Shown: positions 53,305-60,911 of the stretch, piece after piece
How the letters are laid out: every line of letters begins with the position of its first letter
How positions within the stretch are numbered: the first letter of the stretch is position 1
From: CABYIR01 sp038103905
GTDB lineage: Bacteria; Pseudomonadota; Alphaproteobacteria; Pelagibacterales; AG-422-B15
Assembly: GCA_038103905.1 (NCBI GenBank)
Contig: JAYNZW010000007.1
Location: forward strand, 17,379 to 81,378
Reading direction: 5' to 3'
Length of the DNA: 64,000 bases
Notes under the pieces: model-generated
Seen by the model: the letters and a program-made list of their open reading frames with translations, nothing else
Databases searched by the model: none
Told to the model about the DNA's origin: nothing
Translations under genes and position numbers: made by a program

Positions 53305-53532
53305 TTAACTAGGATTTTTCTTCAAATAATCAATATAATCAAGAACCTGATCCATTTTATCATCTGGAATATCTTTATACGTCATTTTAAAATAATTTTT
53401 AATTTCAAGAGCAACATGGGCATATGGATTTCTGCCCTTAGGATGATTGGGGTGTGAAGGCAGCTTATCTTTCAGAAAATCACCCGCTTCTTGAATAGAT
53501 TTCCATATAATCTTAGCATTTTCAGAATTCAT
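53305..53532 (-). CDS. Conserved hypothetical protein, 75 residues
   Basis: A soluble, charged protein (MNSENAKIIWKSIQEAGDF at the start, GRNPYAHVALEIKNYF in the middle, DDKMDQVLDYIDYLKKNPS at the end). The GRNPYAH stretch looks like a conserved core and the rest is predicted helical. I do not recognise the family. It is divergent from the rhodanese gene with only 17 bases between starts, and upstream of the cupredoxin lipoprotein on the same strand (48 bases). Confidence 0.6.
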   Translation of the reverse strand: MNSENAKIIWKSIQEAGDFLKDKLPSHPNHPKGRNPYAHVALEIKNYFKMTYKDIPDDKMDQVLDYIDYLKKNPS

Positions 53533-53549
53533 ATAGTAAAAAGTTCTTG

Positions 53550-53924
53550 ATGACTAATAACAATATAATAGAAATTAATGCAGTTGATGCATATGAAAAA
53601 CTTAAAAATAACGATCAATCAGTTTTAATTGATGTCAGAACTCAATCAGAATGGGATATGGTTGGATTTCCAAATTTAAGCAATCTTAATAAAAAAGTAA
53701 TTAGGCTATCAATCTTACAAAATGATGGGGTTATCAATCAAAATTTTGAAATAGATTTTCAAAATTTAAATATTGAGAAAAATGAAGAAATTTTTTTTAT
53801 TTGTAAATCTGGACAAAGATCCAGATATTCTGGTGAAATAGTCAAATCATTAGGTTTTATCAAAATTTATAATATTTCTGATGGATATATTAATGGATGG
53901 CTAAAAAATAATTTGCCCACATGA
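53550..53924 (+). CDS. Rhodanese-like domain protein
   Basis: 124 residues from the ATG at 53550 (a TTG one codon earlier is not needed). A single rhodanese domain: VLIDVRTQSEWDMVGFPN and the active-site loop FICKSGQRSRYSG with catalytic Cys, followed by ISDGYINGW. It can accept or transfer sulfane sulfur; cytoplasmic, no signal. Unusually, the divergent neighbour starts just 17 bases away, so promoters of the two genes must overlap or one lies inside the other gene. Confidence 0.88.
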   Translation: MTNNNIIEINAVDAYEKLKNNDQSVLIDVRTQSEWDMVGFPNLSNLNKKVIRLSILQNDGVINQNFEIDFQNLNIEKNEEIFFICKSGQRSRYSGEIVKSLGFIKIYNISDGYINGWLKNNLPT

Positions 53925-53951
53925 TACGGTAAGTCATTGAATCATTTCATT

Positions 53952-53970
53952 ATTGAGAATAATTCTCAAT
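53952..53970. promoter_or_regulatory. Perfect 19-base palindrome resembling a Fur box
   Basis: ATTGAGAATAATTCTCAAT reads TGAGAAT-A-ATTCTCA, the 7-1-7 inverted repeat form of Fur operators, extended by two bases on each side. It lies 28 bases after the rhodanese stop and 66 before the winged-helix gene. It is followed by AAGATC rather than a T run, so it is not an intrinsic terminator. An iron- or metal-responsive regulator of the Fur family is the best guess; autoregulation by the winged-helix protein is the alternative. Confidence 0.5.
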
Positions 53971-54035
53971 AAGATCTTGTCATTATGGCAATAATATATA
54001 CTTAATATTACAACCTAATAACTATACGTTTTTTT

Positions 54036-54419
54036 ATGTCTGAAAAAATAGATGAAAAATACTCTAATTACATTAATCGTCATATAGAGTCATTTGAAGT
54101 TTTTGGTAACAAAGAAAAATTCAAATTTCTAGCTGCCTATCGTAATTCAGTATATGGCTTTAGAATTCTGATTGAGATATTAAAACTTAATAATCAATCA
54201 CTACTTGGAACTGAAAATATTTGTACCAAAGAGCATCTGACCAAAGTTATGGCTCCTCTCGCTTCTAGAGCTACAATAATAAACTTTATAAATGATCAAA
54301 TAGCTGTTGGCTCACTTAAAACTGAAGTCTCTAAATTTGATAAAAGAGTTAAGGTTATTCGACCATCTGTTGACTTAATAGATGAATTTAAACAGTGGAT
54401 TGATATTTCTTACCAATAA
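54036..54419 (+). CDS. Probable winged-helix (MarR-like) DNA-binding protein
   Basis: 127 residues. The C-terminal half fits a winged helix: recognition-helix-like LASRATIINFINDQIAVGSL, a wing with KFDKRVKVIRPSVDLIDEF, closely following the MarR/PadR pattern SR.T...I..L...G.......D.R.K. The N-terminal half is helical and would dimerise. No ligand can be inferred. There is no clear Shine-Dalgarno before the ATG, and a perfect Fur-like palindrome lies in its promoter region. Confidence 0.6.
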   Translation: MSEKIDEKYSNYINRHIESFEVFGNKEKFKFLAAYRNSVYGFRILIEILKLNNQSLLGTENICTKEHLTKVMAPLASRATIINFINDQIAVGSLKTEVSKFDKRVKVIRPSVDLIDEFKQWIDISYQ

Positions 54420-54420
54420 A

Positions 54421-54452
54421 AAAGGCTGCATACTAAAAAGCAGACAGCCTTT
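54421..54452 (-). terminator. Intrinsic terminator behind cspA
   Basis: AAAGGCTG (54421-54428) and CAGCCTTT (54445-54452) form an 8-base stem between two convergent genes. On the minus strand the stem is followed by TTTTTATT, a proper U tract, so it ends the cspA message; on the plus strand the tail is TTGTTAAAT, weaker. It is the only convincing intrinsic terminator I found in the window. Confidence 0.75.
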
Positions 54453-54465
54453 GTTAAATATAAAA

Positions 54466-54672
54466 TTATTCTACAATCTTAAGATCAACTGCAGATGTTT
54501 TGCCGTTGTTTTCGGCTAATTCATATTCTAGTTTCTGTCCTTCATTTAGACTATTGATATTAGCTTTTTCAACTGCTGAAATATGAACAAAAACATCTTT
54601 TTGTCCATCTTCAGGAGCGATAAAACCGTAACCTTTATTGGGGTTAAACCATTTAACAGTACCTGTTGCCAT
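54466..54672 (-). CDS. cspA: Cold-shock-domain protein
   Basis: 68 residues, one cold-shock OB-fold domain: GTVKWFNPNKGYGFIAPEDG (RNP1) and DVFVHISAVEKA (RNP2). It binds single-stranded nucleic acid as an RNA chaperone. It has its own promoter (54752-54779), a leader of about 75 bases with a hairpin, a good ribosome site (AAGGA) and a terminator, making a free-standing monocistronic unit in an otherwise tightly packed region. Confidence 0.95.
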   Translation of the reverse strand: MATGTVKWFNPNKGYGFIAPEDGQKDVFVHISAVEKANINSLNEGQKLEYELAENNGKTSAVDLKIVE

Positions 54673-54699
54673 ATTAATTTTATTCCTTTTATTTATTTA

Positions 54700-54720
54700 G
54701 TAGACTTCGCAATAGTCCAC
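54700..54720 (-). other. Hairpin in the cspA 5' leader
   Basis: On the minus strand GTGGACT (54714-54720) pairs with AGTCTAC (54700-54706), 7 base pairs with one G-U, around a loop of 7 bases. It lies about 30-50 bases upstream of the cspA start. Temperature-responsive leaders are well known for cspA in enterobacteria, but this one is far shorter, so a regulatory role is only a possibility. Confidence 0.4.
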
Positions 54721-54751
54721 TTAAAGGAACAATGACGTAATCTTTACGATG

Positions 54752-54779
54752 GTTATAAATATTAATTGTAAAATTGCAA
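54752..54779 (-). promoter_or_regulatory. Sigma70-type promoter of cspA
   Basis: On the minus strand TTGCAA (54774-54779) and TATAAC (54752-54757) are separated by 16 bases. The predicted start gives a leader of about 75 bases before the cspA ATG at 54672. The -10 matches five of six consensus bases. Confidence 0.5.
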
Positions 54780-54782
54780 ATT

Positions 54783-55709
54783 CTATTTTGAATCAAAAAA
54801 TTTTATAGCACTATCACCAAATTCTGACCACCAATGAAGTCCCATTTTTTTTATATTATTTAAATTTTCTTCAGAATAATCATCCATTGAAAAATTAACG
54901 TCTTTCATTGTCGAATTAATTCTAAGGTAATTTTCATTTAATAAATCAGATAATGTTTCATGATCATATTGAGTTTCTGTTAAAATACCTAAAATATCAT
55001 TTCTAAGCCACCCAACAGGTCCCCATTCAGCAGAAGATTTGCCATCAATTCTTTTACGATTAACTCCTGTTCCAACACTAAATACTTTAATATTGTTACT
55101 TCTAAAATGTTTTTTTGCTTCATTGTACCCAATTAATGATGGATTGTTTGCAATTACACCACCATCAATCAACCAAGAACCATCTTCAATTTTAACAGTT
55201 GGATAATATAAAGGTGCGGCTGAAGTGGCATTTATAGCACTAATTACACTTATATTTGAAAGATCATAACTTGAGATCAGTCTAGGTTTTCTTTTTTCAA
55301 CATCATAAGCCAGAACTGAAACAGGTTTTTCAGAGTGTGCCATTAATTTATTCTCAAAATATTTTCTTAATAATTCTGTTCTTGATTCATTGTTGTATTT
55401 TGGACTACTGTTTAAGAAAATTGCTTGGCCCCAAAATGATTTTTGCATACTCATAGCCAAATTATCCTTTGTCCAAAAATCTTCTAACTCTTCAGCGCTA
55501 GTTTTATTAATTGTAAAATGTAAAGCGTTTAAACCACCCGCACTTGTACCAATAAAAAAATCAAATAATTCAAAAACAGTTTTGCCAACTGACTTTTCAA
55601 GTTCTTTTAAAAAAATAACTGATGCAAGCCCTCTAACCCCACCCCCATCTAGAGATAAAACTTTTTTATAGGTTTTCTTTTGTCTTCTAATAAGATCAAT
55701 TGGAAACAT
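54783..55709 (-). CDS. Patatin-like phospholipase
   Basis: 308 residues. The glycine-rich oxyanion loop SLDGGGVRGLAS, the nucleophile motif GTSAGG (Ser56) and the catalytic Asp182 in LIDGGVIANNPS are all present. Closest in layout to the CapV/patatin group and plant patatins. It hydrolyses acyl esters of membrane lipids or glycolipids. No cyclic-nucleotide synthase or other CBASS gene is adjacent, so an antiphage role is not supported. There is no signal peptide. It is 5 bases downstream of an MFS gene. Confidence 0.88.
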   Translation of the reverse strand: MFPIDLIRRQKKTYKKVLSLDGGGVRGLASVIFLKELEKSVGKTVFELFDFFIGTSAGGLNALHFTINKTSAEELEDFWTKDNLAMSMQKSFWGQAIFLNSSPKYNNESRTELLRKYFENKLMAHSEKPVSVLAYDVEKRKPRLISSYDLSNISVISAINATSAAPLYYPTVKIEDGSWLIDGGVIANNPSLIGYNEAKKHFRSNNIKVFSVGTGVNRKRIDGKSSAEWGPVGWLRNDILGILTETQYDHETLSDLLNENYLRINSTMKDVNFSMDDYSEENLNNIKKMGLHWWSEFGDSAIKFFDSK

Positions 55710-55714
55710 TTTAT

Positions 55715-56923
55715 TTATAAATATTGTTTTGCTAGAGGTTTTTCAATAATAGGCATATGCATAGCAGCTGAAATAAAACCAAGCGCTACACATGTCCACC
55801 ACATTATATCGTAAGATCCATAATAATCATAAAGTCTACCACCAAACCAAGATCCCAAAAAAGATCCAATTTGATGGGATAAGAACGTAAAGCCATACAA
55901 CATAGACATATACCGTGAACCAAATATAACTGAAATGATTCCACTGGTAAGTGGAACCGTCGAAAGCCATAATATTCCCAGAAGTGCGGCAAAAATTAAA
56001 ATCGTAATTTCATTTTTAGGTAAAAAAATAAAAATCAAAAAAAGTATTGATCTAAGAGAATATAGGATGGCGAGAAGATTTTTTTTAGATTTACTATCTC
56101 CCATCTTTCCAAACATTAATGTTCCAAATACATTAAATAAACCAATTAAAGCCAAAGACCAGGAACCGATCCACACAGGTAATGAAATATCATCAAGATA
56201 TGCAGGTAAATGAGTTGCTACAAATGAAACATGAAATCCACAAACAAAAAAACCTAGAGTAAGAAGATTGTAACTCTTATTAGCAAAAGCCTCATCTAAA
56301 ACTGATTTAAGGCTTCGACTATTAGACGATATATCAGATTTATTATTTGAGGGCATAGTAAGTGAAAAACAAAATACTAACATTAATGAAGAAAGAAGGC
56401 ATAAGTACACAATTGATTGCATCCATCCGCTTATACCAATTAAAAATCCAGCAAGCGGAACAATCAAAAATTGACCTAATGAGCCAGCAGCCATAACAAT
56501 ACCAAGTGATAAAGTTCGATTTTTTTCATCAACTGCTTTACCAACAGCTCCAAGTACAACTGCTGTTCCACATCCTGCACTTCCTAAGCCAAAAATTGCC
56601 TGAGCAATTATGATGTCCATACTGCTTTGAACATAAGACATCGCATACAAACCAATTATCAATAATATCACACCATACAAAGCTGCTTTTGATGATCCAT
56701 ATTTATCTGCAATTGCGCCAAATAATGGTGACCCAAATCCAATCATTAGAAATTGGATTGCTACTGCGAAACCAAAAACTTCTCTACCTTTCATCAGATG
56801 ATCTGAAATTGGAATTAAATACAAACCAGATGAATGTCGTATACCAAATGATATTAAAAGAAGAATACAACCACTAACAATAACTAATATTGAACGGTTT
56901 AGTGCTAACTTTGGTTTAGACAT
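55715..56923 (-). CDS. MFS transporter
   Basis: 402 residues from the ATG at 56923; a TTG one codon earlier is unnecessary. Twelve hydrophobic helices in two six-helix bundles. The MFS loop-2/3 motif reads GAIADKYGSSKAALYG, and the second-half copy is FGKMGDSKSKKN. It resembles monocarboxylate/oxalate-formate antiporter-like members (GIRHSSGLYLIPI early, GSFLGSWFGGRLYDYYGSY late). The substrate is not determined. It is followed closely by the patatin gene. Confidence 0.85.
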   Translation of the reverse strand: MSKPKLALNRSILVIVSGCILLLISFGIRHSSGLYLIPISDHLMKGREVFGFAVAIQFLMIGFGSPLFGAIADKYGSSKAALYGVILLIIGLYAMSYVQSSMDIIIAQAIFGLGSAGCGTAVVLGAVGKAVDEKNRTLSLGIVMAAGSLGQFLIVPLAGFLIGISGWMQSIVYLCLLSSLMLVFCFSLTMPSNNKSDISSNSRSLKSVLDEAFANKSYNLLTLGFFVCGFHVSFVATHLPAYLDDISLPVWIGSWSLALIGLFNVFGTLMFGKMGDSKSKKNLLAILYSLRSILFLIFIFLPKNEITILIFAALLGILWLSTVPLTSGIISVIFGSRYMSMLYGFTFLSHQIGSFLGSWFGGRLYDYYGSYDIMWWTCVALGFISAAMHMPIIEKPLAKQYL

Positions 56924-57031
56924 CAATTAAAATATATACGAATTATTGCTATAAAATAGTGCAATCGTAAAAACTTAAAATATAGCAATATTATCTCAAT
57001 TCATTAATATGCCCTGAAATAAACAATACCT

Positions 57032-57655
57032 ATGTTAGATTTTACATTATTATATTTCTTCATTCCCGTTTTTTTCATTATTTCAATTACGCCAGGTTTA
57101 TGCATGACACTTGCCTTAACCATGGGGATGGCAATAGGAATAAAAAAAACTATGAAAATGATGGTAGGAGAACTTTCTGGAGTTTTGCTAATATCTTTAA
57201 CTGCTGTAGTGGGCGGGGGAACTATAATTTCAAATTATCCAACTGCATTTGAAATTTTTAAATATTTAGGTGGAGGATATCTTTTTTATGTAGGGATACA
57301 GATGTGTAGAAATATTGGAAAGATGTCTTTGAATACTGATGGATCACATTCATTTGGACAAACTGGATATGAACTTGCAGCACAGGGTTTTATAACTGCA
57401 ATAGCTAATCCTAAAGGTTGGGCATTTTTTCTTGCAATGGTACCTTCGTTTATGAATTATGATAAACCATTGGTTCCCCAGATGCTTGCAATGGTAATTA
57501 TTATTCTAATTATAGAATTTGTTTCTTTAATGATTTACGCGTCAGGAGGTAAAGCTTTAAATGAAATACTTACTAAAACAGGTAATGTTCGATTTATCAA
57601 TAGAGTAGCTGGCATCTTGATGATGTTAGTTGGTATCTGGCTTGCTTTGAGTTAA
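57032..57655 (+). CDS. LysE/RhtB family amino acid exporter
   Basis: A 207-residue membrane protein with six hydrophobic segments. Family pattern: TPGLCMTLALTMGMAIGIKK at the start, FKYLGGGYLFYVGIQM, and FITAIANPKGWAFFLAMVPSF. LysE/RhtB proteins export amino acids or homoserine lactones. The MATE gene follows 1 base later, so the two export proteins are one operon. Confidence 0.88.
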   Translation: MLDFTLLYFFIPVFFIISITPGLCMTLALTMGMAIGIKKTMKMMVGELSGVLLISLTAVVGGGTIISNYPTAFEIFKYLGGGYLFYVGIQMCRNIGKMSLNTDGSHSFGQTGYELAAQGFITAIANPKGWAFFLAMVPSFMNYDKPLVPQMLAMVIIILIIEFVSLMIYASGGKALNEILTKTGNVRFINRVAGILMMLVGIWLALS

Positions 57656-57656
57656 T

Positions 57657-59018
57657 ATGGATCTAACCAAAGATAATTTATCTTCATTGTTAAAAAAAAT
57701 TGCAATACCAGCAAGTATTGGAACTTTTTTTCAAACTATGTACAACTTAGTTGACTCAAAGTTTGCAGGTTTAATTGCTCCTGAAGCCATAACAGCAATT
57801 GTCAAATCCTTTCCTTTATATCTCATAATAATAGCTGCCAGTGTTGGAATTTCAGCTGGTACTACAGCGCTCATATCCAACACCCTTGGCAATAAAGAAA
57901 ATAAAAAAGCCTCACTATTATTCGGTCAATCAATAGTTGTTGCCCTTTTAGTAACAGTAATTGTAACAGTAATTGGCATTGCTTTTATGAAAAATATTCT
58001 AATTATTTTGAAGTCCAATGATCAAATTTTAAATTATGCGATAGACTATATGAAAATTATATTTTCAGGATCAATAGTAATTTTTTTATTGGTTACTATT
58101 AATGCATCTCTCGTTGCAAGAGGTGACACAAAATCTTATCGTAATGTTTTAATTGTAAGTTTTTTTCTAAATATATTTTTAAACCCTTTATTTATATATG
58201 GATTTTATTTTATTCCAGCTTTGGGAATTTCTGGAATTGCCCTAGCAACGATTGTTTCAGAATTAATTGGGTTGATCTATATAATCTACCGAGTAAATAA
58301 AACTGAAATTCAAAAGTATATTTCACTTCAATGCTTTAGACCCAAAAAAGAATTAATTTCAGATATTTTACTCCAAGCTATTCCATCAGGATTATCAATG
58401 GGAATGGTTGGACTAGGGGTATTTATTTTAATATTTCTAGTATCAAGTTATGGTGATTACTCAGCTGGTGGATACGGAACTGGAGTAAGATTTGAGCAAT
58501 TATTTCTGTTGCCAATTTTAGGATTGAATACAGCAACATTATCTTTAGTTGGTCAAAACTTTGGCGCAAATAACTTGAGCCGTGTGAAAGAAATTTATCT
58601 ACTAAGTTTAAAATACGGAGTTGGACTGATGATAATTGGTGGCTTAATTATATTTACTACCTCACCATACGTGATGAGATTTTTTTCAGGTAATCAAGAA
58701 ATTATATTTTATGGCACAGCTTACCTAAAGATTGCTGCTATTGCAGGGCCTTGCTATCCGGTATTTTATATATCATCAGCTCTACTACAGGGCCTTAAAA
58801 AACCAATGTACGCAATGATTATAAATCTATTAAGAATGATATTTATACCACTAGCAATACTAGCGCCAGCTGTTCTCTTATTTAAAACGCCGTATATTCA
58901 AATGTTTATTTATCTATTAATGATAAACTATGTATTTGCATTAATGATCTTTTTTTATTGTATAAAGAAAATAAATAAAATTATTAAAAACTATAATCCA
59001 AATTTTTCAGCTGTTTGA
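57657..59018 (+). CDS. MATE family efflux transporter
   Basis: 453 residues, 12 membrane helices. Typical MATE elements: N-terminal ASIGTFFQTMYNLVDSKFAG, ATLSLVGQNFGANNLSRVKE in the second half, and repeated FxNPLFIYGF-type segment (NIFLNPLFIYGFYFIPALG). It exports organic cations or drugs with Na+ or H+. It starts 1 base after the LysE gene, and its last 28 bases overlap the end of the convergent binding-protein gene. Confidence 0.9.
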   Translation: MDLTKDNLSSLLKKIAIPASIGTFFQTMYNLVDSKFAGLIAPEAITAIVKSFPLYLIIIAASVGISAGTTALISNTLGNKENKKASLLFGQSIVVALLVTVIVTVIGIAFMKNILIILKSNDQILNYAIDYMKIIFSGSIVIFLLVTINASLVARGDTKSYRNVLIVSFFLNIFLNPLFIYGFYFIPALGISGIALATIVSELIGLIYIIYRVNKTEIQKYISLQCFRPKKELISDILLQAIPSGLSMGMVGLGVFILIFLVSSYGDYSAGGYGTGVRFEQLFLLPILGLNTATLSLVGQNFGANNLSRVKEIYLLSLKYGVGLMIIGGLIIFTTSPYVMRFFSGNQEIIFYGTAYLKIAAIAGPCYPVFYISSALLQGLKKPMYAMIINLLRMIFIPLAILAPAVLLFKTPYIQMFIYLLMINYVFALMIFFYCIKKINKIIKNYNPNFSAV

Positions 59019-59761
59019 CTAAAAAAACCTTTATTTTTTTGGTCTGCAATCCAGTGATTAATATAATTAATCCACTCTTGATCTCCACGAGGTAAAAGTA
59101 TTGCAAACAATTTAGCGTTCTTTGGTTCGTTTAAGTTAACAATAGATAGTTCAGGATATAAATTGACTAACTTAATTGCATCAACTTTACTCGTAAGTGA
59201 TACGTCTGCTCTACCTGATAAAACTTCTTGATACTCTCTTGCGGGCGCCTCAACTGAAACAATCTGTGAATCTGGAAATGATTTTTTTGCTTCTCCCTCA
59301 AAAACTGTACCTAATGTAACAGCTACCTTTATACCTGAATCATTAATTTTTTCCCAACTATCAATAGACTCTAAATTCTTTTGAAGCGTCATTGCAACAG
59401 TTCCAGTTCCATAATATGAGTCAGAATAGCCCGCAGTAATTGCTCGCTGAGCAGTAATTGAAGCACTTGAAGTCATATGGTATTTATTTGATACAACTCC
59501 AGACACAAGATTTTTCCAGTCTGTTGCAACGAATTCAACTTTTACTCCCATACTCTCAGCTAATTTATTAGCAACATCAATATCAAATCCTTCATATTCA
59601 TCTGTTTCTGGATTTTTAAAACTCCATCCAGGGAAATCGCCGGTTGTGCCTACTTTTAAAACACCACTTTGTACAATATCATCTAAAGTTGAACTAACCG
59701 AGTAAGTTACTGAGAAGAACAAACTCATAATTGAGATGGCAAAAATTTTGATAAGTTTCAT
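58991..59761 (-). CDS. Periplasmic solute-binding protein, family 3
   Basis: 256 residues. Signal peptide (IFAISIMSLFFSVTYSVSS) then the two-lobed SBP_bac_3 fold: LKVGTTGDFPGWSFKNPE, GFDIDVANKLAESMGVKVEF, VSLTSKVDAIKL. The TTGDF start and early layout also resemble periplasmic cyclohexadienyl dehydratase (PheC), an enzyme on the same fold; a neighbouring permease favours transport. It is divergent from that permease, 55 bases between starts, and overlaps the MATE gene by 28 bases. Confidence 0.85.
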   Translation of the reverse strand: MKLIKIFAISIMSLFFSVTYSVSSTLDDIVQSGVLKVGTTGDFPGWSFKNPETDEYEGFDIDVANKLAESMGVKVEFVATDWKNLVSGVVSNKYHMTSSASITAQRAITAGYSDSYYGTGTVAMTLQKNLESIDSWEKINDSGIKVAVTLGTVFEGEAKKSFPDSQIVSVEAPAREYQEVLSGRADVSLTSKVDAIKLVNLYPELSIVNLNEPKNAKLFAILLPRGDQEWINYINHWIADQKNKGFFSQTAEKFGL

Positions 59762-59816
59762 ATTATTCCTTTTATATTGTAGTTATGGGTTATTTTATTA
59801 ATGTATATCGTATTAT

Positions 59817-60575
59817 ATGAATTTCAATGTATCTAAAAATTGTACATTTTTTATTAAAATAATAGTTCCTTGCCTGTTCTTAGCTGGGTGCAGTAATAAC
59901 TATCAATGGGGATGGTATGTTGTGAACCCAACAAATAGTACTGGTAGCTCAAATATAGAATTTTTAATTTCAGGACTTCAATTTACAATTTACTTATCTT
60001 TAATTGCAATATTTTTCTCAATCATAATTGGTTTATTTATTTCAGTACTTAGTTCAAGCAAAAACATTTTTTTGAAGTATTTTAATATTGGATACACTGA
60101 AATAATCAGATCAATTCCTGTGTTAGTAATGATTCTATGGGTTTATTATGGATTTCCAGTTCTATTTAATCTTAATTTTACAGCTTTTACAGCTGGTGTA
60201 ATAGCCCTTAGTATTTGTGATAGTCCATTTATTGCAGAAATATTTCGATCAGGTATTGAAGCAGTACCTAAAGGACAAAAAGAAGCTGGATCATCCTTAG
60301 GGCTAAATAAGTACCAGAAGTTTACTCTTATTACTCTGCCACAAGCTATAAAGATAATTTTACCAGCTCTCGGAAATCAGTTTATTTATATGATTAAGAT
60401 GTCTTCACTTGTCTCTATTATTGGACTCAATGAATTAACACGAAAAGCAAATGAATTAGTTGTCAGTCAATACCGACCACTAGAAATATATACATTTCTA
60501 GTTTTAGAATATCTTGTTTTAATTTTGATTATTTCTTATTTTGTTAGAAGGCTTGAGGCAAGATTAAGAAATTAG
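59817..60575 (+). CDS. Amino acid ABC transporter permease with N-terminal lipobox-like segment
   Basis: 252 residues of the His/Glu/Gln/Arg permease family. The EAA loop reads EAGSSLGLNKYQKFTLITLP and the preceding EIIRSIPVLVMILWVYYGFP is family-typical. The N-terminus is unusual: a hydrophobic segment ending CLFLAGCSNNYQWGWYVVNP, where LAGC (Cys25) looks like a lipobox, so the permease may be lipidated or carry an extra helix. No second permease or ATPase is in the window. Its end overlaps the convergent DCC-family gene by 12 bases. Confidence 0.88.
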   Translation: MNFNVSKNCTFFIKIIVPCLFLAGCSNNYQWGWYVVNPTNSTGSSNIEFLISGLQFTIYLSLIAIFFSIIIGLFISVLSSSKNIFLKYFNIGYTEIIRSIPVLVMILWVYYGFPVLFNLNFTAFTAGVIALSICDSPFIAEIFRSGIEAVPKGQKEAGSSLGLNKYQKFTLITLPQAIKIILPALGNQFIYMIKMSSLVSIIGLNELTRKANELVVSQYRPLEIYTFLVLEYLVLILIISYFVRRLEARLRN

Positions 60576-60911
60576 ATATTTTTTGATCTTAAACCTGTAA
60601 AATAATAAAAAAGCGATAACTTTGTATACTCCCTTACTGATTGTATATACAACTGGTTTCTTGATAATCTTTGATAGAAATTGAAATCCCTTTGTATGAC
60701 TCCATACATATATAAACGCATCCACACCAACTAATTCACTTTTATCGGGAAATTTTATATGAAGTTGTTTTAGATACTTATCTCCCAACTGACTGCAGTT
60801 TTCAAATTTAAGATTTGATTTTTTTTTGTAATGATTAATTTCAAAATTACAGATCCCACACTCCTCATTAAATAATACAACTCCATCATTATTTATATTT
60901 TTTTTATTCAT
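60564..60911 (-). CDS. DCC-family (DUF393) thiol-disulfide oxidoreductase-like protein
   Basis: 115 residues. GVVLFNEECGICNFEINHY contains the CxxC of the DUF393/DCC family (usually DGxCxxC; here NEECGIC), and the late WSHTKGFQFLSKII matches the family's aromatic block. It probably has a thioredoxin-like fold; redox function is presumed, not proven. It overlaps the upstream repeat/TPR protein by 8 bases, so they form an operon. Confidence 0.8.
   Translation of the reverse strand: MNKKNINNDGVVLFNEECGICNFEINHYKKKSNLKFENCSQLGDKYLKQLHIKFPDKSELVGVDAFIYVWSHTKGFQFLSKIIKKPVVYTISKGVYKVIAFLLFYRFKIKKYLIS

Noticed and set aside
54783..55709. Patatin phospholipase as the effector of a CBASS antiphage system
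   Set aside because: No CD-NTase, Cap2/Cap3 or other defence gene lies nearby; the neighbours are an MFS transporter and cspA.
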